Assembly: GCA_963513935.1 (NCBI GenBank)
Contig: OY740773.1
Span: forward strand, 99,433,291 to 99,497,290
Origin: Aphrophora alni
Lineage: Eukaryota; Arthropoda; Insecta; Hemiptera; Aphrophoridae
Length of the DNA: 64,000 nucleotides
Reading direction: 5' to 3'
The notes under the pieces: model-generated
Databases searched by the model: none
Told to the model about the DNA's origin: nothing
Seen by the model: the letters and a program-made list of their open reading frames with translations, nothing else
Program-made: the position numbers and the translations under genes
Part shown: positions 46,311-58,785 of the stretch, in pieces
Position numbering within the stretch: position 1 is the first letter of the stretch
Layout: the number at the start of each line of letters is the position of its first letter

Positions 46311-46632
46311 ATTGTAGTTGAAAGAAGACCAATGAAGATATATAACGTTATTATTTTTGAATGGGTTCGGATCTTTTGATTACAAGCAGTCGAAAACTAC
46401 CAAAAAATAAAATTGCAAATTTATCTAAAAGAAACACTTGACTTGTTAAAATCGGCAAATGTAAGATGTTTTGACAGCAGTTATTTTGACAGTGAAATTC
46501 AACAGTGATTCTGGAGATGGCTACGAAGAAGTTTAATAAATAATTGGAATATATTATTAGTACCAAGTTTTGATGTATGCAAAAGATCTCGTAATTATTT
46601 GCATTCCATGCTTTTTAGGTTTTTTTGAAATA

Positions 46633-47803
46633 CAGGGGTGTTGAAAAGTCTGGAGACGGCTTAATATATTTTATATTAATTTGGCACGAAGAATAAAACT
46701 CTGCAAATCCATTTGGTAGCTAAACAACTATATTCTAAGCCCCCTTGCCTATTCTTCACCTCCAATGGGGGACGCCCCACGAGGAGTCAGTAGAGAATCT
46801 TAAGCGTAAGTATAGGTTGATATGTACATCATTTTACAGGCTTGGGCTGGAAAATTAAAACTTCGCAAAGAAGTATTGAACTGAAAAAGCTATTTTTGAG
46901 TCGCCATTCATCTCTAATGGGGGACGGTCCACAAATAGTCAAAAGAAAATCTTTCACTTAACCATAGGTTAAGATGTAAATAATTTTAAGGGGCTGCTCA
47001 AGCAGAGATTAATGTTGCAAACTACACTCCAAAAGGTCGACGCGTTACGAAATGGCAGTTACTTCAATTTTCAGCTCTTCAAGTTTCTATAATAAGGAAC
47101 ACATATAAATTCTTAATCAACAATTTAACTGGTTATTCACTTTAATCACATAATGTTTGATTAATAACAACATCACACATAAAGTACACGTTTTTTTTAT
47201 TATTATTAGTACCACATCAACAACTTTTTTAGGGATAAATTATGTAATACAACAATTAACTCGACGTTTGAGGTAGGCCTACTTAGATAATTTAAAAATT
47301 AAAGTAACTGACATATCGTAAAGGGTCGACCTTTCGGAGTGTAGTTTGCAGCATTAATTTATTCTTGAACAGGCCTTTGAAATGATTTATATCTTAACCT
47401 ATGCTTACGTATAAGATTTTCTTCTGACTTCTTGTGGGCCGTCCCCCATTAGAGATGAATGGTGACTGAACACCCTTAAAAATAGCTTTTAAGTTTAATA
47501 CTTCTTTGTGAAGTTTTAATATTCCAACCCATATCTCTGAGCAAGTATTTAGCAATCCTGCCGCTATATTAGCCCTTATTTTGAAAATATTTGTACAGTT
47601 TATCTCTGTTTGACGAGGACATATCAACCAATGCTTACACTAAGATTCTCTACAGATTCCTCGTGGACCGTCCCCCATTGGAGATGAAGAGTCAGGAAGA
47701 GCCTTAGAATATAGTTGTTCAGCTCCCAAATGGATATGCAGAGTTTTACTTTTCTTGCCAAATTAATATAAAATATATTAAGCCAGACTTTTCTGCATCC
47801 CTG
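46633..47803. mobile_element. Foldback transposon, 1,171 bp
   Basis: Ends CAGGGGTGTTGAAAAGTCTGG (46633) and its diverged complement CCAGACTTTTCTGCATCCCTG (47783-47803), each flanked by TA. Arms match almost to the centre: TTAATATATTTTATATTAAT and TTTGGTAGCTAAACAACTAT on the left are mirrored at 47700-47780, and GGTCGACGCGTTACG near 47037 faces CGACCTTTCGGAGTGTAG near 47327. Each arm also contains a tandem internal duplication (TAATGGGGGACG type). It is related to the foldback at 7571 but longer and more diverged. Its ORFs lie within the palindrome and look spurious. Confidence 0.82.
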
Positions 47804-50800
47804 TATAGTTAATGTATAAAAAATAAAATAAAAATAAAATAAAAAATAAAATAAAATTTAAAAAAAACTACTGTAAATATATATTTATTTACTATATATG
47901 AAACAAAAATTGAATTTGTAAATTTGAACATAACAAGCATAAACAAATTAATTAATTTTTACCAGCTTTTAGGGCTGTCCCCCTACATGGAGTTCGAAAT
48001 ATATTTCTACCAAAGTTTGGAAATCAATCTTTGGACCAATTACATTATTCAGGTTACCTAAATAGGGGGACGGGGGTCAGCCCTAGTTATGACCCAGTTG
48101 AATGTCAGGTAATGGGTAATGACATTGCGTGTTGTATTAGTCAACATGTCCATAGCAAAGTGCAGATTATTTTGACACATATAGGTTAATCGCAGTGAAG
48201 TTGCAATGTACACATTCCTAACACAATAAAGCTAGTTTTCCTTCTTAGAGTTCGCTCCAGTTTTAAATACAAAATAATCTATTGAAGCAGCTGGTCTGAA
48301 AATAAACTTAGCAAAATGTATTTGATAACTGAAGGATAGGGAGAAAATAACTAGATTGGAGAAATAGTTGGGAACTGTACGGTTAAATTGTAAAAAGAAT
48401 AGAAAGCCAGTTTCATTGGAGTGACTGTAAAAACTAACAAGATAATATACAGGGTGTCCCGAAAAATATCACCTAACAATTCATTTTCGGATTAATACAT
48501 AAAAACGAACAAATAATGTAAAACAAAGTATAGTCGAATTCCGCTTCATTATCCGTCTTTCCGCCATTTTGTTTTAAAGAAATCCGCGTGTGTGCTTAAG
48601 ACCATACTATAGAAGTGTAAACTTATTTATATATGAGTATAAAAGACTTTAATATCAAGTAGTCTAACAATTTAAAAATATTTATACGTAAATTACTTAC
48701 ATGACACCGTATAATATGTAAGGTTAGGAAACCTTATGCTACGTGAAGCAATAAATAAATACATGTACATTAAAGTTCCTACAGATTTATCAATGTGTAA
48801 ATGTAAATAAATAATAGTAATATGTAATAAAGAAAAAGAAAATAAAAGTTGGGAAAAGTGTGCATGAAAAGTTTACTTAAAAAACTATTTAAAAAATATA
48901 TATTATTATTATTATAAAAATTGTTACAGTCGCGGGACGGTAGACAGAAGTTAAAACTTTAACTATCAATTTTAAAAATTAATACTAAATTAATAAATTT
49001 TAAACTTTCAATAATTGCAATAAAAAAATTAATTATATTACTATCACTATAAACTATATCAATATTCTTACAATAGAACAACAATACCATTAGTAATATT
49101 ATTTATGTATAGGCAAAATCAAAACCTAATAAACATGTAGGCCAAAGTATTTTGGTTATTCCAACAACTTCATCTAATAGTTGAACGATAGTTTCTAAGT
49201 ATAATATTATTGTAAATAATGAATTACCGGGTAATAATAATAAATAAAAGTTCAGTTTAAAAACATACAATAACATTAACTAATATTGATTACATATTTA
49301 TTCAATAGAACAAAAAAAAAAACTCCACATATAAATAAATATATTTTCAACAATGCAACGCTACTCGTAGCGCAGTGAGGAATCTACATGGAAGCTAGCT
49401 ACACCTATTGCCACAGAGATAAAAATATACACTGATAGTTTACGTAAAAATTCTTCTTCTTTTCAAAATGTTTTGTATGTAGACTATGTATGGGTGAGAG
49501 AAATTTAGTGCAATATATTTTATGCGTGGAGCGTGTCTGGACATTCGAGCGTGATGCGTTACGGATTTTTGTGACGACGGCGTGTGACGGAACAATAGAG
49601 CATTATGCGTTACGGTTTTTGATGACGCCAAATCGGAGTTTCTTCTCCATACAAAATGTATAATATTATAACGTGGCAAAAGAAATTTTCACTTCAAAAC
49701 CAGTTTAAAATGGCCGCTATTTTATCATTTTTAATTTGGGTACTATATGAGCAGTACAGACAAAAACATCGATGGAGTGACGTCATGTTCAAAATCATTA
49801 TTTCGTTTATGTCCTGATTCAACTAAACCTAAAAAAAAAATCAATTTATCAAATTGTCAACAGCTAAGCTTTAGTACCATTGTTTCCCCGACAATTAAAA
49901 CATGTTAATTGCTCACAAAACAGTTGTAACAAGGTTAGCCTGACAATTTTAAAATATGCAGTTATGCCCTTGGGACAATCGTTGGCAAACATCAACAATC
50001 CCTCTCACTCCCTCTAAATGCTGCAACCCTCTCTTTCACTCACACAAATGACTACTACTTGCAACAATTTCAACAACACTCTAATGGAATATAAAACACG
50101 TTGACTTACAAGCAATTCAAGTTTTAATCTAAATCCATACTAAATAGAAACAACCAATTAAATTTAAAAGCGAGAATGTTTTAAAGTCTGCCGATACGTG
50201 AAAGTATAGGGCTGTAGTGTGTTCGCTGAAAGATGGAACTGTTTGTCACTTTTCATTGATGTATACAGTAAGTTGTGTACCAAAATTTAGGAAGTGATTC
50301 TGAGAATTAAAAAGTTTCTATAAACATATGTCCAAAAAATGCTTAGTTTTCCGTCATTCTGTTTATCGTTTTTCAAAAAATAACTTATAACGCCAGAAGT
50401 GGTTGAGATATAATTACCAAAATTTGCAGATGGTTTTATAATATTAGTGTTCAGTGTACTACTAAATCTTATAATTTTTCATTTAAACGTTTCAACATGG
50501 CGTCCATTTAAACTTTTGATGCCAAAGATATAGAAAATTGGTTTTATTAAAAAATAAAAGAAAGTAATTTGGTTATCTTTTTAATGGTAAACATGATACG
50601 AGGACCATATCGTCTTCTGTACGTAAGCACTATAGCGGGCACTAAAATTAAAAACATAAAATTTAGTAGGCCTACATAAATTTTCTTATTTTGAACGCAA
50701 CAAAAATTATTTTTGTGAACACTCTGTACGCAAATTAGTTATAAGTAATTTTTTCTTGTAACTTTTGCCAGGGATGTACTAGAAATCTTTTGGAGGTACC

Positions 50801-51647
50801 ATTAATTTTCTATTGCATAGATCTTTCCAATGATATGTCACAAGATAGGAGTTGCTATTTAAAAAATGAAAGTCGCCCTTCCCTCCCCCCCCCCCCCTAA
50901 ATATTTAACACCCATTAAACAACAGAAAAATTGTTATACTAGGTATTGTAGAGGTTTTACATTTGATATAGCAATGCATTTAAATTATATCGAGGTGTAT
51001 CACGACTTATTTTACACTCTGTATATATAATAAATTCTGTTCATAAATCGCCAAAAAGTGCTTTAAAGTTGCTTAATTGAACACTATCGTGCACCGAAAA
51101 AAGCTAATTATTTCAGTACTATAACAATTCAAAATATATTTTTTAAAGGAAATTATTTAAATTTTTCATTTTATTCAAAATTTATTTTCATTATTTAATA
51201 TATATAAATTATACACCTAAATTAATACATTAATATTTATATACACACAAACACTACACATAGTTATACAAAAATACAAAATTTAATAGGCAGGTGGAAA
51301 AAGGACCATATGAGTGAGGAACAACAGTGAATCATGTGATTGGAGGCAACAGTTTGAAAAGGAAAAAGAAATTTTCATTAGGATTCTTGTGTGATATATA
51401 TGAAGTTCAGTTAAATATGGTGTGTTAAAAGAAGATAAATAAAATAAAATAATCAATCATAGTGAAAAAATATTGACATAATTATTGAAACATCAATAAA
51501 GAAGTAAATATATTGAACTGGTCAATTACCTAAAAGTAGTATTAAAAGAAGAGAACATTTAAGTAGTGGTGATATTGGGTAATTATGGTTAAAATATATT
51601 TTTTGTTTAATTGATTAATGAAGGAGGTTTGAACTATTAATCAGAAC

Positions 51648-51652
<5 letters not shown>
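47804..51652. other. Long AT-rich non-coding stretch
   Basis: No gene recognised in 3.8 kb. AAAAT-type simple repeats at 47817-47865; a TIR-like end TACAGGGTGTCCCGAAAAAT at about 48449 without a visible partner; TTATT-rich sequence around 48895-49260; a poly-C at about 50885-50898; and phrases CGGGCACTAAAATTAA / GAACACTCTGTACG near 50636 and 50718 that resemble 57497 onward. A 79-codon minus frame at 49440-49679 has no recognisable domain. Confidence 0.5.
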
Positions 51653-51691
<39 letters not shown>

Positions 51692-51704
51692 TATATATAT
51701 ATAC
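51653..51704. repeat. (TA)n microsatellite
   Basis: Alternating AT with one TTAAA interruption, followed by T-rich low-complexity sequence to about 51820. Confidence 0.85.
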
Positions 51705-53330
51705 ATTTTCTTTTGTTTTTTTTTATTAATACACTTATATTTTATTGACTGATTTTTTTTTTGTATTATATTGAATTTATTATTTTTTTTTTATTATTAA
51801 TAATTTTTTTTTTTTTTAAGAAAGCCGGCACCAACCTAACCCCCCGAGATAGACAATAATAATATTTTTTGAAAATTTAAAGAATATACTTATTTAAATA
51901 ATTTTTTTGTTTGAAATTTGCTAAAATAAAATAAGACTAAAAAAGATTTACTATAGTACTTATAATGAAATATACTATTCTATTAAAAACTGCTTAGTAA
52001 CTAGGAGTGTTAAGAAATTTCCACACCAGTTAACTCTTGTATTGCTATGGTATGTGTCGTTCCACCATCTCTACTTACTTCTCTGTACAATTACAAGTGA
52101 AACTGTGAGAAAGTGTTAAACACAGCACTTGAGTGAAAGTGTTTAAATAAAAAAAAAAAAAAAATAGTGATTAAGAGGCAAAAAACTTTACATAGACCTG
52201 TGAAATGAAGTTAAACAATGTCTTGATAAACAGGGTGTTCAGTAATATTAACTGTTAGGTTCAAAATAAAAAGATTTAGGTCAATTTAGCTTTGTAGTAA
52301 ATGCTTAACAAGGCGACGGGTGCCATCATGGTACTTACACAGCCCCAAAGTACACTATAGACTAATATAGAGTGGACTAAAAAAAAGGAAACTTATTGTA
52401 ATATTAGGGTTTAACAGCTGTTTTTCTTATTTTTTAAAATAAACAGCTGATTTTTGTATACATTTGGTAATTTATTGAAATCATTGTTGTCGCATTCAGA
52501 TAAGGAACTCTATATTTTTAAGAGAATAATGCAGCAATATAAGCGAAGAAGTACGTGGTTTTTATGTGGAACATTACTTCCGTAGTTACGGGGAAGGTCT
52601 TCGTGGTGGGGCTTTCTTGGGAATTGTAAAGGTAAAGTTTTTAACTCATTATAAAAGCTTATATTTAAAACAAAGCTAAAAAGGAAGCTTGTAGAAAGTA
52701 CAAATTGTAAACTAATAATCAGCGACACAAAATCTTCAAAAACAAGAAGACTGCTTTTTAAATTTATTCGAAGAATATCTGAAATAACGACTTTACAACT
52801 TTGCTTCTGTTTAATTTTATTTCATATAACCGGTTTTCTGTGACTCAATAATTAATTAACACAGCTCCAGTTCAGTTGTTTTATCCATTAAAAAGTTATT
52901 GCCGAATAAATGTTTTCATAAAGGCGCAAACATACGAGTCGTGAGAAAATTATTTGCCACACAAATTAGCTGAGCACTCATTTAGTATACTGGTCTTTTA
53001 AACGTCAAAGTCTCCAACCATACTAGCATCAAACTGGGAATGCGGCTGAACGAAGGGTCGTTTCACTCACACAAGCGTAGAGGATCAGGGCGTCCGGTGA
53101 CCTACCCCCACCTACTCGGCTTCACTTTATAAAACTTTAATTTATTTTATTTCATATTCGAAAATAAGACTTTTTATTAAAAACACATCTACAGCAGACG
53201 TCACAAAATTAGTAATGTACACAATTAACAACTTGTTTGTCATTTATACAAGATATAAACAGAAAAAAGTTAATATTTTTTTGGTTATTAAAATTTTCGA
53301 TACGCCTAACCAAACTTAACTTAACCTAAC
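51705..53330. other. Non-coding stretch with repeat ends
   Basis: AACAGGGTGTTCAGTAATAT at about 52230 looks like a transposon end, and GGTGCCATCATGGTACTTAC at about 52318 is the start module of repeat 'R'. No gene recognised. Confidence 0.45.
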
Positions 53331-53470
53331 CTAACCCCTTGATCTTACAATACAATTTAAAATTTCTTGCAAGGCCCAAATTTATTGACATTACCTTTAG
53401 AGGATCTATCTGTAAGACATTGTATGATTGGACTGGGTAAGTACCAACAGTTGTAACACCGCTTTACTAC
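53331..53470 (+). repeat. Repeat pair member (with 57945-58065)
   Basis: CCCCTTGATCTTACAATACA, TTTAAAATTTCTTGCAAGG, AGAGGATCTATCTGTAAGAC, TTGGACTGGGTAAGTACCA. The same sequence of phrases recurs at 57945-58065 in the same direction with moderate divergence. Unknown element. Confidence 0.5.
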
Positions 53471-53729
53471 TAAACTTCGCTGTAGTTTCATAAATGTCCA
53501 GTTGAATTTGTTCTGTTTTGAAAGGTTAAGTTAGGAAATACTGACAGAAAGCTTTCTCTTTATTCCATTTATCAATCCTGATGATATAATTGGCTACCTG
53601 CTTTGCCAACTCTGTAGCGTTTATTTCCGTACGTTATGGTTCAACAGTTCAAGGTCAACACGGGGTGAAGCCAAAACACACTCTTGTTTGTCAATGCCAA
53701 ATTACGAAAAGTTTCGATTAATAAATATA

Positions 53730-53960
53730 TAAACCCTTTGGTCATCATCGCCTGATTAAAAAAATAATAAATAAATAAAGACCCTCGAGTGTTCTAATAG
53801 TGTCAGAGTCGGAAAAGAACAAGATTTGGTCAAGAGAGTCTTCTTAGGAAAAAGGGAGTGATTTTACACAACAAAACATGAAAAAATGTGTAGATCCAGC
53901 TAGTATCCTCGGGATTGCCACGCCCGTACTCGTTAAAGTGAGTCCCTGAGGGGTATTTAT
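53730..53960 (+). mobile_element. SINE-like dispersed repeat, plus-strand copy
   Basis: Includes the upstream part (GGTCATCATCGCCTGATTAA, AATAAATAAATAAAGACCCT), then TCTAATAGTGTCAGAGTCGG, AAAAGAACAAGATTTGGTCA, GTGTAGATCCAGCTAGTATC, GGATTGCCACGCCCGTACTC and GTGAGTCCCTGAGG. It suggests a full family length of about 220 bp. Confidence 0.65.
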
Positions 53961-54389
53961 AAAATACGTCGTATTAAGAATAATATCGACATATTGGTGT
54001 TTTCCCTTCTCGTATATACTTAAGTATAGAGAAACTTATAATGGGTCAAAAATGATGTCCAATTTTTCGAGGAAATAAACTTGATGTCATCTGTGTCCAA
54101 ATTATTGGTTTTAGGAAAGATGCCGTACTCTAAAGCCCATAAAGGAATAAATAAATTTAAATCGAATTTGGAGTATGAGCCAAATCTTCTGTTTGTTTTT
54201 TATTGTTCGATAAATCAAAATTTGCCACAAAAAAGAAACAAAAAATTACGATTTTTCTTCTCAAAATCGGCTCTAACAATTTTAATTAAATTTTGCTAAA
54301 ATTCAGCTTCTATGTGTAACCAAACAAAACATGTATCGAAATCTCTCAAAAAAATAACTGTTCGGGTGTTTGTAAAAACCAAATATTGG
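53961..54389. other. Non-coding stretch
   Basis: Scattered 'M'-like phrases (CTCAAAATCGGCTCTAACAA near 54262) and a 72-codon frame without recognisable features. Confidence 0.4.
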
Positions 54390-54560
54390 CGTGGAGCTAT
54401 CCTACAAGACTTAATTTCTCAACCGATTTCACTCAAATTTCCGATGAAATATGAATATTAATGACCCAAACTTGTATGAAAAATCGCAAGTAAAACGCAA
54501 TTGCAGAACAGAAATTAGTAAATTTAAAATGAACTTTTATCACAGCCATTTATAACCGTA
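54390..54560 (+). repeat. Dispersed repeat 'M', copy
   Basis: AACCGATTTCACTCAAATTT, CGATGAAATATGAATATTAA, CCCAAACTTGTATGAAAAAT, CGCAAGTAAAACGCAATTGC. Collinear with 42990-43085. Confidence 0.6.
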
Positions 54561-55097
54561 TTTCAATCAAAGCAAGTTTAATGGCAAAATCGTAGCAAGC
54601 TTTCAGGTTGATATTTAAAAAAATATATTTTCCGTACTAAAAATAATAATAATACAAATTTAAGATGAAAGGGTAATCCAAATTATCTCCCATTTAGGGT
54701 AATGAAAAAGGTGTCACCTCTGTTTCATTTTTAAGTACAAGTACAAAAATTAAAAGGTAACCACATTTTTGGGTTAAAACTAAAGGTATAAACCAAATTG
54801 TTTATATTATCCAACATTTTTTCAATATGGTGACCATTTCGTATTTTTTAAAAATAGGAACCACCATTTTTTAAGGAAATTTTAGAAATAACGCATTATT
54901 TTAAGAATTTTTATAATCTTGGGTATTTTTCTATATATCTAACAGTTTAAGGAGCTACAGGCATTTAAATATTTCAAAATTCGCAAATTCAAGCATTCTT
55001 TAGAGACGAATTTTCTTATTTTTCAAAATAAATTCAAGTTAAATTTAAACTAGAGTTAGAGAATAGACTTAATCTATAGAAAAATCAAATTAAATTA
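54561..55097. other. Non-coding stretch
   Basis: No gene or recognised repeat. Confidence 0.5.
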
Positions 55098-55365
55098 TTC
55101 TGGTAATTGTCTAAAACACCTTCTGGGTTATACCAGTTCTTAATTATTACACCTTGTGAATAACATATTATAACCGAAAGTAATGTATTAACATTGTTAA
55201 TTAATAAAATTCGTCCTTAAATTTATCAAAAGTTGTAATAATAAGGAGGTGGTGTAAGCCAGTGGGTGTTCCAGACAATGACCAGAAATTTATGATTTGT
55301 ATTTGCTATCAATAACTCTATTATTCCTCAGCCTAGAGAACAAATAAAAATCTATTATTCTGTAG
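55098..55365. mobile_element. Small inverted-repeat element (second copy at 32.1 kb)
   Basis: TTCTGGTAATTGTCTAAAAC, ACCTTCTGGGTTATACCAG at 55098-55136 faces GGTGTAAGCCAGTGGGTGTT, CCAGACAATGACCAGAAAT at 55253-55291. The right part continues CCTCAGCCTAGAGAACAAAT as in 32215-32240. This is a diverged MITE-like repeat with at least two copies here. Confidence 0.6.
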
Positions 55366-56251
55366 TATAGAGCTTATTTTAGGGGAATGAGGATGCATAT
55401 TGTTTCTGTTGGGGTTTAGTTTTGAGGATGTGGGGGGGGGAGAAAGTAAGTGCAATATTTTGGCTCAGTTTATTTATTTAATATATGAATTTTTCTTAGT
55501 TACTATTTAATATCGAGAAAATAATATAAATTCAACACTCTTTCCCATTACCATCAACTCTGAAACCGACTTCCTAAAAGTTCCAAACTTTTGTACACTG
55601 TTGCCAAATCGAACCATTGAAATAATTTCGTTACATCGTAACCGCGGTCGCAACCGAGTTAACCGCACAAACTCTCGCAATCCAAGTTCATAAAATGACC
55701 TTGTACCAATGCCTGTCTAAAGTTGCAAGCATTACCAGGAAATTGTTACTTCATGACCTGCCTCAAGATGATTGCCCACACGCAGTGGCCTAACGGAAAC
55801 TGTACGCCTACGTTGTACGTTTGTCGTATTTATAATCTGTCCCCAACATCAAGTATCCTAATTAACTGAAAAGACGCGATGCCAAGTTTATTTTTAAAAT
55901 TTATTTCTGGAAAATCGTTGAACCATTCAAAACAAGACAGGATTAGTGTGAAAATAAATTAATCTCTTGGTAGAAATAAAAATAAAATGAAATAAGCCTA
56001 TTTGTGGAAAGTATTAATACTCATTGGGATATATGAGTTTTATAATTTTTCCAAGGGATATATGAGTTTTATAATTTTTCCAAAGATTTTGACACGTATT
56101 ATAAAAAGGAAGTATAAAAGTTCTCAAAGCTTTTGTAAAATAGGTTATCTAGGTTTTGTTTTTGTTGTCATCTACAAACATTAATGAACGGATTCATTAC
56201 GGATGTGTTTGTGTATACATATTCGTGTAAAGAATTTTTTTTTTGTGTTGC
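55366..56251. other. Non-coding stretch
   Basis: G run near 55432-55440. A two-copy 30-bp tandem repeat (GGGATATATGAGTTTTATAA then TTTTTCCAA) at about 56026-56085. No gene. Confidence 0.5.
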
Positions 56252-56300
56252 CTGAGGATTCCATCCGTTAAGGCGAAACAGCTGTAGCAATAATTAAGAA
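56252..56300 (+). repeat. Repeat tail (CCTGAGGATTCC...GAAACAGCTGT)
   Basis: GCCTGAGGATTCCATCCGTT, AAGGCGAAACAGCTGTAGCA. Matches the reverse complement at about 31618-31665 and the general module at 33110. Confidence 0.5.
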
Positions 56301-56547
56301 ATTGGATTACTTTTGAAAAGGCATGTAAGACAATTTTAGTGAACGGTTTGAACCTCTCAGGAGCTGACATGGCGAGTTGGACCTACACTTTTCGTCTTTG
56401 TAGTTTTGGGTATTTTAACTTTACTTTACCCAACGCATATCATTGGGATTTCTGCCACCCGATGCAGTAGGAGCTGACAAGAGGATTTTATGACGTAAAG
56501 TCAGAATAGATGATGGCAGCGGAGGTCAGTAGGTGATTGAAGTCCTG

Positions 56548-57146
56548 TCTGAATCTGCGATGCAGAGTCTGTGGAGATGGTTCTGCAAATATTCAAGGCT
56601 AGTTTATTAACAAAACTCCGCTACGCCCTGTGATTTTGGTTTATTCCTTGGTTAGGGACCATTCAATATTAATCGTTTCCATTTTTACCTAAATGCGTGC
56701 CAACTGTAAGGTTTCTTTATAAAGTGCTGTATCGTCGTACTTATTCTTGCCTTTGCAGATTTTAGAGCAAACTCAGTTGCAGGTTCCGGAAGAGCTGCTC
56801 CTTCTTCTGCTAGGACTTCAGCGTGTTCGTTACCAGTAATACCAACGTTGCTAGGCATCCATTGTACCAATGGTGTGCACCCAACCAAGCCACGTCGCGA
56901 CAGGTCACAGTCAGCTGGTCTGTTGTTACAAATTGAACTTACGGAGGACTGAGAGTAAACCAGGAATACGACCTTTTCATGAGTAAATCTCTTAGCAGCT
57001 TCCAGCATGGCTGTCATTCCTCCTTCAAAGTTGCTTCTTGAGGCTCCCACGATTATGCTACCTTCGAAGTTCTTATTGTAGAAACTGACTTTTGTATCTC
57101 TTAAGTTAAATTCCTCTCGTTCATCAGGTCTTTCTTGACAAACCAT
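56548..57146 (-). pseudogene. LINE relic: RNase H domain and C-terminal tail
   Basis: The open part (56685-57146, 153 codons) reads MTAMLEAAKRF, KVVFLVYSQSSVSSI, then VQWMPSNVGITGNEHAEVLAEEGA. The W(V/M)PS(H/N)VGI.GNE.A..LA.EGA signature is that of the RNase H domain in non-LTR retrotransposons such as Jockey- or I-like LINEs. The Glu of the first motif is kept, but the Asp expected in the D-S region reads S (VYSQSS) and the leading Asp motif is not seen, so catalysis is lost. Downstream, broken frames give HLHRLCIADS near 56560-56600, a typical LINE tail segment, then a stop. The 5' part, including reverse transcriptase, is missing from the upstream sequence. Confidence 0.75.
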
Positions 57147-57944
57147 TGTTCTCTTTCGAACCTTACGTTACCAGAGTATTCGCGGTCTATGGGTCGCTCT
57201 TGATAAAGAGGAGATGACCGATAGATTTTTAGTCTTTAAACAACAGGCAGTTTAATGTGCACAAAAGTGAAGAAAATGTACAAAGAAAGAATGTGTAAAG
57301 ATACAACGCCTGAAAATGACGAGAATTTGTTCTTAATAAAGCGTAGGCCTAGAAATTTGTGGGTCAGTTTGGAGATTGTAAAAAAAAAATTATCTACTTT
57401 TTTTATTTGATCTTTACATTTCAAAACCTCAAGAAAACGGAAAAGTGATGTTCGACATCCGTCGTCTTCTTTGTCATCTGCACTTAAACACGATAGTGGG
57501 CACAAAAATTAAGATAGAAACATGAAATTTGGTATTCAATCGGAACCATATCAGAAACATCTAATTAATTTAAAATGGCAGCGAAAAACAGTTTTTGTTC
57601 ACATCTTGTGTGTTATCCAACTTACAACAAACTAAATTACATACAAATTTTCAGATTTCAATTCTGCATCTAATGAATGAACCAATTCCTACCTCTATAC
57701 CATGTCAAATAGATCAAAAAATGTAATTTTCAACCTTGAATTCCCAAGGAAATGTCACATTTGTATAGTTAGGTGATCCGACAGGGCCGAGACACTGACA
57801 CGAGCGTAGTAAGTAGAGATTTTTAATATATACATATCTACGAGATTCAGGACCTGGCCGACCTCAATAAATTAATAAAATCTCAATTAGGACGTTCAGA
57901 AAACTCGTGTAACAACTGCTAATACAAACTTACCCTACTGGATA
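57147..57944. other. Non-coding stretch with SINE-family remnant
   Basis: TCTTGACAAACCATTGTTCT and GAACCTTACGTTACCAGAGT just before and GACCGATAGATTTTTAGTCT, TTAAACAACAGG near 57215-57247 follow the reversed SINE-family order. The tract 57497-57720 shares phrases with 50636-50740. No gene. Confidence 0.45.
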
Positions 57945-58065
57945 AGATCCCTTGATCTACCAATAGAGTTTAACATTTCATACAAACTAATTTTTGAGAA
58001 TTAAATTTAGAGTATCTGTTTGTATTACATCTACGGCGGGGTTGGGTTAGTACCATGATGCCGCT
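57945..58065 (+). repeat. Repeat pair member (with 53331-53470)
   Basis: ATCCCTTGATCTACCAATAG, AGTTTAACATTTCATACAAA, TAGAGTATCTGTTTGTATTA, GGGTTGGGTTAGTACCATGA. Collinear with 53331-53470. Confidence 0.5.
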
Positions 58066-58785
58066 CACCTATCAACTCGTTACTTAATTGGGTAATCGAA
58101 GTTTCCACAAGTGATGCTCAAGTGAATCTAATAACATAAAAAGGAATCAGAAAGTTCATACACTACGCCAAGAAAACCTGTTACCATTTAACTTACAGGA
58201 AACAAACGTCTCTTGGCTTCATAACGTGAACTTTAAGATCTCCCGATAACACAACAAATATCTGCTACATGAACATAACATATAATATTAACACTGATTA
58301 CTTCACAAACCCAGATTACAACTCTCTACGTGATCATAGAGTAGAGCTGAGGATAGATGCAGATGTTACATATTAACTAGGCCAGTAGGTGTGAAGCCAC
58401 TCTATAGTTAGTTTTTCATTGTTCAAGTTACATGGCAAGCACTGTGATTATATGTTACACCTATTGTTTTTAGTAGAAGAACATGAATGGGTCGTGATTT
58501 TCTTAGACAATCTATGCAATTGTACTTGGAGTAAAATAGTTTATAAAGTATGTAATAGGTATGATTTGAATTCATAAATGGTAGATAATGTATAAGGTAA
58601 AGTAAACGTCTCTACTAGCCTAGTTAAATTATCGAGTTTTACGGTTACATTTAAGAAATATTTTCAGGAGATAATGAAATAAAAATCTATCTGGGGGAAT
58701 AATTTTGTAATTACGTTTAAAATAACTTTAAAACAAATTCTTTAAATTTTGGTTACACCGCAGTAAATGTGTTTGGTCAAGACAT
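58066..58785. other. Non-coding stretch
   Basis: No gene or recognisable repeat. Confidence 0.5.
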
